In this document: piece by piece, positions 58,773-64,000 of the stretch | Layout of the letters: each line of letters opens with the position of its first letter | How positions within the stretch are numbered: the first letter of the stretch is position 1 | Source: Candidatus Metalachnospira gallinarum | GTDB lineage: Bacteria > Bacillota > Clostridia > Lachnospirales > Anaerotignaceae | Direction: 5' to 3' | Assembly (NCBI GenBank): GCA_904378045.1 | Contig: CAJFHC010000005.1 | Span: forward strand, 1-64,000 | DNA: 64,000 nucleotides | Notes under the pieces: generated by a model | The model's input: the letters and a program-made list of their open reading frames with translations, nothing else | What the model was told of the DNA's origin: nothing | Databases searched by the model: none | Translations under genes and position numbers: made by a program

Positions 58773-60014
58773 TTAAATCAAATAAGGCGTTTCGGCGGAA
58801 GCGTCCCCTCCGGCAGATGACGCGCCCAATTCCGACAGATCGCTGTTTAAGAGCATTATCCCCCTTTTTACACTGCCGTTTCCGTACTTTTTCCTTATGC
58901 CGTCTAAGGCTTCCTCCAGCTTAAGCTGTTTCATGGAGCGGGCAAAGTCCGCTTCAAGAGAAAGCTGAACCATATCGGAGCTTTCCAGACTTTCGGCCCG
59001 TATTCCCAAAGCCCTTACCGGCCTTCTTCTTTTGGTCTTTATAAGTTCCACAGCGGCGTTATATATATCCCCGGCAACACAGGTCGGGTAGGACAGCTTT
59101 TTTCTGACTGTCGCCGTTGTCAGTTCCCTGCCTTTTATATCTATCTGAACCGAGGAACACATCAGCCTTTTTTCCCTCAGTCTTGAAGCCACCTTTTCGG
59201 CAAGAGCCATCAGAACGACGGAAATATCCTCATCGGAAGTTATGTCATAGGGCAGAGTAACGCTGTTTCCTATGCTTTTCGCCGTCGGCCTGTCCATATA
59301 GTCGCGCACAGGATCATTGTCCGCTCCGTTAGCCCAAAGTCTCAGCCTTTCGCCATTTTTCCCGAGCCTGTTTTTTATCGTTCCTTCATCGGCCGCGGCA
59401 AGATCGCCTATGGTATGTATGCCAAGGGACGAGAGTGTCTTTTCAGTCGCTTTTCCGACATAAATAAGATTTGAGACGCCGAGCGGCCAGACGATTTTCT
59501 TATAATTGTCCGGCGTGATCACCGTTATGGCGTCCGGTTTTTTATAGTCGCTTCCCAGCTTCGCAAAGCTCTTTGTAAATGACACGCCTATGGATACCGT
59601 AAGTCCCAGCTCGTTTTTTATTCTACCGCTTATTTCTTCAGCCGTTTTAAAGGCGTATTCGTAGTCCCCGTCCCTCCTTGAAATGTCAAGCCATGCCTCG
59701 TCCAGTCCGTAGGGCTCCACAAGATTCGTATACCCGTAATATATCCTTCTTGCCATTTCGGAATAATATTTGTATTTTTCAAACCTCGCTGGGAAAAGCG
59801 CAAGATCCGGACATTTTTTCTTCGCCTGCCAAACCGTATCGCCGGTATTGACGCCGAAGGCTTTGGCAATATAGTTTTTTGCCACAACAATCCCGTGCCT
59901 TTTTTCCGGATCGCCGCAGACAGCCACGGGTCTGTCTCTATAGGATGGGTTAAGCAGACATTCCACGGAGGCATAAAAACAGTTAAGATCCGAATGAAGT
60001 ATGAGTCTTTCCAT
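58773..60014 (-). CDS. dinB: DNA polymerase IV (DinB, Y-family)
   Basis: A 413-residue translesion polymerase. Seen: ILHSDLNCFYASVECLLNP (catalytic Asp), VAVCGDPEKRHGIVVAKNYIAKAFGV, YYGYTNLVEPYGLDEAWLDISRRDGD (catalytic Asp-Glu), GVSFTKSFAKLGSDYKKP, and a little-finger domain. A LYVGKATEKTLSSLG-type helix-hairpin-helix follows the palm. The start is the ATG at 60014, preceded by GAAGG at eight bases; a GTG at 60035 is upstream. An SOS-like box lies 28 bases further upstream. No clear beta-clamp motif was confirmed. Confidence 0.92.
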   Translation of the reverse strand: MERLILHSDLNCFYASVECLLNPSYRDRPVAVCGDPEKRHGIVVAKNYIAKAFGVNTGDTVWQAKKKCPDLALFPARFEKYKYYSEMARRIYYGYTNLVEPYGLDEAWLDISRRDGDYEYAFKTAEEISGRIKNELGLTVSIGVSFTKSFAKLGSDYKKPDAITVITPDNYKKIVWPLGVSNLIYVGKATEKTLSSLGIHTIGDLAAADEGTIKNRLGKNGERLRLWANGADNDPVRDYMDRPTAKSIGNSVTLPYDITSDEDISVVLMALAEKVASRLREKRLMCSSVQIDIKGRELTTATVRKKLSYPTCVAGDIYNAAVELIKTKRRRPVRALGIRAESLESSDMVQLSLEADFARSMKQLKLEEALDGIRKKYGNGSVKRGIMLLNSDLSELGASSAGGDASAETPYLI

Positions 60015-60041
60015 AATAAGAACCTTCTTTCGCACATATAA

Positions 60042-60055
60042 CGAACATATATTCT
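60042..60055 (-). promoter_or_regulatory. SOS (LexA/DinR) box upstream of dinB
   Basis: CGAACATATATTCT matches the Bacillus/Clostridia SOS operator CGAACATATGTTCG at 12 of 14 positions, 28 bases upstream of the dinB start. It is a direct match by eye; binding is inference. Confidence 0.65.
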
Positions 60056-60163
60056 TATTTTAAATTACGCTTCATTAAAAGTAAATATTAAAAATATACA
60101 AAATTCAGTTCTTCACAACATTTTTACCGCCGGCGATACTAAATTTAACAAACGATTTTTTTG
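60056..60163. other. A/T-rich intergenic stretch upstream of dinB
   Basis: Apart from the SOS-like box on one side and the possible small RNA promoter on the other, no gene, repeat or hairpin is apparent. Confidence 0.5.
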
Positions 60164-60192
60164 TTTACAAATTATTCACAACTTATATATAC

Positions 60193-60304
60193 CCAGTTCA
60201 CAACGCTCCTTTACAATATAACCATCAGCAGAATAGCTGATAAAAATTTCTTCATAAATCCTTCCATCTTCGTATCCTGCCCGGCCAAGGCAGGATATTT
60301 TATT
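60193..60304 (+). ncRNA. Possible small RNA upstream of dinB
   Basis: A -35-like TTTACA (60164-60169) and a -10-like TATATA (60186-60191) are 16 bases apart. About 80 bases on there is a hairpin TATCCTGCC/GGCAGGATA (60273-60281, 60289-60297) followed by TTTTATTTC. No reading frame with a ribosome-binding site is in between, and no plus-strand gene is nearby. The transcript would be about 110 nt. Low-confidence candidate. Confidence 0.3.
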
Positions 60305-60329
60305 TCAAAAAATTTTTTAATTTCAAAAA

Positions 60330-60378
60330 GGGCGTTCCCCAAACCGTTTTGCCGATCTGCGGAACGCCCATTTTTATA
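60330..60378 (-). terminator. Intrinsic terminator after the M16C peptidase
   Basis: On the minus strand GGGCGTTCC pairs with GGAACGCCC around a 22-base loop, followed by TTTTTGAAATT. It lies 25 bases past the stop of the peptidase. Confidence 0.85.
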
Positions 60379-60402
60379 TCATTTGTACTGTAATTTGTAT
60401 TT

Positions 60403-63276
60403 TTATTTCAGAGGGAACACGTTTTCAAATTTATCCTTTTCCTTCATTATGTTGTCCTCACTGCCGACAACGCATATATCTCCGCTTTGGCTGAACGCGC
60501 CGAGCATATCCGCGAAGTTCCTTATGTCCTCTGCCGTGACAGAGAGAACCCCGTCCCTTTCTTTTTGTAAAAATTCCCTTCCTATGCCGTTTATATGCCT
60601 TGCCAATGCTGTCCTAAGCCTCTGCTCCTTGCTGAGCGGCCTGTCGAGGCTGTTTATGGCTCCGATTATATATCCGGTCATAGCTTTTTCATCAGCGTCA
60701 AAGTTTTTAAGGAACTCGGACGTTTTATCATAAATTTCAATGGTCGACGACAGGTTTGGATCCCTGTAGGAATACATATACATGCTTCCGCTTCTCAAAA
60801 AGCTGCATCCGCAGCCATAGGCTCCTCCCTGCACCCTGACCATATTCCAGAGATACTCCAGGTCAATTATATTTTTAAGCACGAGCAGCTTTCCGCCGTA
60901 CTCATATCCGGCCTTTCCGTAATCAGCGGCCTTTGCCACATACTGCACCTTGCCGGGAGTTATGACTCCTTCCGAAAGGAATGTTTTTCTTTCAGCCGTA
61001 TCAGGCGTGTATTTTCCCGATTTTTCGGGGAATATTCCAGCTATTGCCGAAGCCATGTCAATGTCCTTTTCCTCGCAGCTGATTCCTGCGGTAAGTTTCT
61101 CGCTGGCAAATACAGAGCCGGCGATCTCCTTAAGCTTATTTACTACACCGTCGCTGAAATTCGCGTCAATGCCGAGCAGGAATCTGAAATATCCTATTCC
61201 GCCGGAGGCGTCCTTGAAAGCGTACGCGCTGTTAATATGGCTCAGAGCCCTTGTTGAGGCGGCGCTATGCCCGTTCTGGGTAAGCTGGTTCTCAAGTTTT
61301 GATATTCTGTCTTTGATTATGAGCCTTATGCTTTCCGTCTTGTCAAAAAGCATTTTGGTAACGGTTTGATCGATAATTTCAAGCAGCTCGTTTATATTTC
61401 CGGAAAGAGCCTTAGTCTCGACGGCTAAATATCTTCTTGTTACTCCGTCGTTTCCAACATAGGCCTGGCAGGATGACGTTATTCCTCCTGTATACATATC
61501 TATCTGTGTCGGAAGATCGGTATATCCCAGCTTCTGTGTATCCAGCTTTCCGATGAGGTCGCTCAGAAGTCCCAAATATCCGTAATCGTTTTCCGAAATA
61601 TGATCTGCGCTGAAAAGAAGCTGAGCGTATACTATGCCGTTTGTCTCCCCCGGAACATAGTACACTCCGTTTTTCTCCTCTCCGTCGATCTCTCCGGCCT
61701 TTTTTTCAATATCGTCCAGAACAAGGCCGGGAATTACGGAAAGGTCGTCCGGGCCGGCCTGATATTCAAGCAGATCTTTCGTTTCCTTCACGATATTTTC
61801 TTTTTCCTCTTCCGAAAGCCCATTTTTGTATTTCTCAAGCCTCTCCTTCTCCTCTGCGTCGGATTCGGCCTGCATACCTTCTTTGGGCTGGAGGCTCACG
61901 AAAACCTTTGTCGGGTTATTGAGCATTTTTTCTTCTATCAGCTTTTCAAAAAGCCCGTTTTCGGCCTTTTCCCTTATTATCGATATATATTTCTTAAATT
62001 TGAAGCTCTCGAACGGTTCATCTTTGTGGAGCCAAATATTCATGGCTTTAAGTCCGTAATAAAGTCCTCTGGGCTTGTAGCCAAAGTCCTCCTCGCTCAG
62101 CATAAAGTCAAAGGCATTTACCGCCGAGCGCACAAGATCCTTGTCAAGACCGTTTTTGACACAGTCGCTCAGGCCCTTTGTCACTATGCTCTCAAATTCA
62201 TCTCCCGCGTTTTCCTTCGCGCTTTTCGCCGCTATTGTAAATACGGTATCAAGCATGGACGGATCATACCATCCCTCCGCATAGTCGCAGAAGCCTCCCT
62301 CGGTAAGGGCTTTTCTTATGGGAGACGCGTTGGTGTCCATAAGTATATATGAAAGTACAGAGCAGGCAAGGGAGTTTTCCTCATCACAGGAATCGCCCGT
62401 AATAAATCCTGCTGCGTACATTCCGTCTCTGCCAGTACCGGTCACTACGGGGTAATACTCGTTCTTCCTTATTACGGCGTTTTGGTCTTTCTGATGTTTA
62501 ATATCATTATTAAAGACCTGTTTGTCATATCCGGATAAATATTCCCTGTCAAGATATTCCATTCTTTCGTCAATATCCATCTTTCCGTAAAGATAGATAT
62601 AGCTGTTGGAGGGATGATAATATTTTTTGTAAAAGTCTATAAACGCCTCGTATGTCAGCTCCGGTATTTTATCCGGATCTCCGCCGCTTTCAAACCTGTA
62701 GGGCGAATCGGTGAACAGCGCCGTATTTACGGCCGAGTCAAGATACCTGTCCGGATCGGAATAGGCGCCCTTCATCTCGTTGTAAACTACGCCCTTTATT
62801 TCAAGCGGGTCGTTTATGTCCTCCATATGCAGGTGGTGTCCCTCCTGCATAAACAGCTTTTTATTTTTTAAAATAAGCGGTCTGAACACTGCGTCCATAT
62901 ACACGTCCATAAGGTTGCGGAAATCTTTATCATTTCTGCTCGCCACGGGGTAGACCGTCTTATCGCTGTATGTCAGGGCGTTAAGATAAGTATTCAGAGA
63001 GCCCTTCGCCATCTCATTGAAGGGATCCTTTACAGGGTATTTGTCCGAGCCGCACAGAACCGAATGTTCTATAATATGCGGAGTTCCAAAATCCCCGTCC
63101 GGCGGAGTTTTAAAGGCGATAAAGAATACCTTGTTGTCATCGTCGTTTTCTATATACATAAGTCTCGCGCCGCTTTTTTCATGTCTGAAAATGTATCCCT
63201 CTGATTTTATATCATCTATTTTTTCACTGTTTTCAAGAATAAATCCGTGGAGTTCTTCTCCTGTTTTTATATTCAT
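60403..63276 (-). CDS. M16C metallopeptidase, presequence protease (PreP/Cym1-like)
   Basis: A 957-residue clam-shell zinc peptidase. Seen: DDNKVFFIAFKTPPDGDFGTPHIIEHSVLCGSDKYPVKDPFNEMAKGSLNTYLNALTYSDKTVYPVASRN, with the inverted zinc motif HIIEH and the downstream Glu in a helix (about 150-170). The middle holds the M16C-associated domain with charged helices, and the C-terminal half repeats the fold without the zinc motif. It degrades short peptides in the cytosol. The start is the ATG at 63276 after GGAGGTATGCAT; the ATG at 63282 is too close to the ribosome-binding site. Confidence 0.92.
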   Translation of the reverse strand: MNIKTGEELHGFILENSEKIDDIKSEGYIFRHEKSGARLMYIENDDDNKVFFIAFKTPPDGDFGTPHIIEHSVLCGSDKYPVKDPFNEMAKGSLNTYLNALTYSDKTVYPVASRNDKDFRNLMDVYMDAVFRPLILKNKKLFMQEGHHLHMEDINDPLEIKGVVYNEMKGAYSDPDRYLDSAVNTALFTDSPYRFESGGDPDKIPELTYEAFIDFYKKYYHPSNSYIYLYGKMDIDERMEYLDREYLSGYDKQVFNNDIKHQKDQNAVIRKNEYYPVVTGTGRDGMYAAGFITGDSCDEENSLACSVLSYILMDTNASPIRKALTEGGFCDYAEGWYDPSMLDTVFTIAAKSAKENAGDEFESIVTKGLSDCVKNGLDKDLVRSAVNAFDFMLSEEDFGYKPRGLYYGLKAMNIWLHKDEPFESFKFKKYISIIREKAENGLFEKLIEEKMLNNPTKVFVSLQPKEGMQAESDAEEKERLEKYKNGLSEEEKENIVKETKDLLEYQAGPDDLSVIPGLVLDDIEKKAGEIDGEEKNGVYYVPGETNGIVYAQLLFSADHISENDYGYLGLLSDLIGKLDTQKLGYTDLPTQIDMYTGGITSSCQAYVGNDGVTRRYLAVETKALSGNINELLEIIDQTVTKMLFDKTESIRLIIKDRISKLENQLTQNGHSAASTRALSHINSAYAFKDASGGIGYFRFLLGIDANFSDGVVNKLKEIAGSVFASEKLTAGISCEEKDIDMASAIAGIFPEKSGKYTPDTAERKTFLSEGVITPGKVQYVAKAADYGKAGYEYGGKLLVLKNIIDLEYLWNMVRVQGGAYGCGCSFLRSGSMYMYSYRDPNLSSTIEIYDKTSEFLKNFDADEKAMTGYIIGAINSLDRPLSKEQRLRTALARHINGIGREFLQKERDGVLSVTAEDIRNFADMLGAFSQSGDICVVGSEDNIMKEKDKFENVFPLK

Positions 63277-63352
63277 ATGCATACCTCCGATCTTTTTTAT
63301 TATAGTTTATCCATAGCGGAATATCAAATTTAAAAAAAATTAAATTTATATA

Positions 63353-63389
63353 TTGACAAATAGCACTTTCTAATTTATAATCATTATCA
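63353..63389 (+). promoter_or_regulatory. Consensus promoter overlapped by a PerR-type box
   Basis: TTGACA (63353-63358) and TATAAT (63376-63381) are 17 bases apart. TTATAATCATTATCA (63375-63389) matches the Bacillus Per box TTATAATNATTATAA at all but one of its defined positions, and covers the -10 box, so peroxide-responsive derepression of the downstream rubrerythrin is likely. Confidence 0.8.
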
Positions 63390-63446
63390 GATAAAACAAA
63401 TTATCAAAAATAAACTAATGATCAGACAATAAGGAGGAAAAATAAA

Positions 63447-63989
63447 ATGAAAAAATTTGTATGTTCAGTTTGCGGTTATGTTCACGAAGGTAACGAGGCT
63501 CCCGATTTCTGTCCAGTATGCAAGGCTCCTAAAGATAAATTTAAAGAAGTTACAGGCGAAAGAGAATGGGCTGCAGAGCACGTTGTAGGCGTTGCTCAGG
63601 GTGCCAGCGAAGATATAATGAAAGACTTAAGAGCTAACTTTGAAGGCGAGTGTACAGAGGTTGGTATGTACCTTGCAATGGCAAGAGTAGCTCACAGAGA
63701 GGGATATCCTGAGATCGGCCTCTACTGGGAGAAGGCAGCTTATGAGGAAGCTGAGCATGCCGCTAAATTCGCTGAGCTTCTTGGCGAGGTTATAACAGAC
63801 TCAACAAAGAAGAACCTTGAGATGCGTATCGACGCTGAGAACGGCGCAACAGCAGGCAAATTCGATCTCGCAAAACGCGCTAAAGCAGCTAACCTTGACG
63901 CTATCCACGACACAGTTCACGAGATGGCTCGCGACGAGGCTCGTCACGGAAAAGCATTCGAGGGTCTTTACAACAGATACTTCAAATAA
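63447..63989 (+). CDS. Reverse rubrerythrin (rubredoxin domain first)
   Basis: A 180-residue non-heme iron peroxidase. An N-terminal rubredoxin domain with [20 protein letters not shown] (Cys6, 9, 22, 25) precedes a four-helix diiron domain with [35 protein letters not shown] and [13 protein letters not shown] (the Glu/His iron ligands). The reversed order is the type found in Clostridia (revRbr), which reduces hydrogen peroxide and oxygen using NADH-derived electrons. The start follows AGGAGGAAAAATAAA. Codons are strongly biased, as for a highly expressed gene. A PerR-like box lies on its promoter. Confidence 0.95.
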   Translation: MKKFVCSVCGYVHEGNEAPDFCPVCKAPKDKFKEVTGEREWAAEHVVGVAQGASEDIMKDLRANFEGECTEVGMYLAMARVAHREGYPEIGLYWEKAAYEEAEHAAKFAELLGEVITDSTKKNLEMRIDAENGATAGKFDLAKRAKAANLDAIHDTVHEMARDEARHGKAFEGLYNRYFK

Positions 63990-64000
63990 TTTGATCGTTT

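Overview
The window looks like a chromosomal segment of an anaerobic, Gram-positive-type Clostridia member (Bacillota), possibly gut-associated. The basis is strong GGAGG ribosome-binding sites throughout, consensus TTGACA/TATAAT promoters, frequent U-tailed intrinsic terminators, a complete-looking anaerobic (cbi-type) cobalamin locus, a reverse rubrerythrin, an S-layer-homology protease and a PerR-like box. No rRNA, tRNA, transposase, phage gene or CRISPR array was seen. Genus is not claimed.

Layout. 1-273: two copies of a 60-bp-period repeat and a dispersed repeat module. 274-1368: Ldh2-type dehydrogenase. 1438-5972: a lantibiotic-type three-gene ABC module (minus) divergent from its two-component system (plus); three 11-bp-spaced direct repeats lie between them. 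5950-22259: about 16 kb of one minus-strand cobalamin operon behind a B12 riboswitch and terminator. The order is cbiK, cobQ, cobT, cobU, cobS, a short cobU-like gene, cobC, cbiB, cobD, cbiC, cbiD, cbiFG fusion, cbiH, cbiJET fusion, cbiA and a Cys-rich small protein; cbiL is absent. 22262-23952: a small membrane-protein operon led by an XRE regulator with twin palindromic operators. It includes a 31-codon gene.

24057-30350: an MGMT-family gene and a four-gene operon of three amidohydrolases (MTA/SAH-deaminase type, adenine deaminase, N-acyl-D-amino-acid deacylase) plus a D-threonine-aldolase-type PLP enzyme. 30438-31277: MBL hydrolase. 31352-35332: potBCAD-type polyamine ABC importer with a perfect promoter whose spacer is a palindrome. 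35408-39296: OsmC protein, M20 amidohydrolase, divergent XRE-cupin regulator, class-I amidotransferase (PuuD-like) and a patatin. 39424-44576: membrane protein, then TetR with two ABC exporter half-transporters under a promoter/operator.

44681-50579: nucleoside hydrolase, GNAT, EndoQ-UvrD fusion and NCS2 purine permease, all minus. 50700-50886: intergenic repeat element. 50968-52548: secreted SLH-trypsin protease. 52657-53961: archaeal-type ornithine cyclodeaminase domain protein and a 26-codon membrane peptide. 54062-57035: an attenuated leader, a YhdT/sodium-solute symporter pair and an esterase. 57103-63989: beta-CASP hydrolase, DinB behind an SOS-like box, a possible small RNA, an M16C presequence-protease-like peptidase, and a PerR-box-controlled reverse rubrerythrin.

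The most promising undescribed element is the roughly 250-nt leader at 54097-54345. It has a promoter, a possible aptamer-closing stem, a candidate antiterminator pairing and an intrinsic terminator ahead of a transporter operon, and it matches no riboswitch class that I could recognise by eye. Starts given below often differ from the longest open frame because a better Shine-Dalgarno site lies inside; this is stated in each case.
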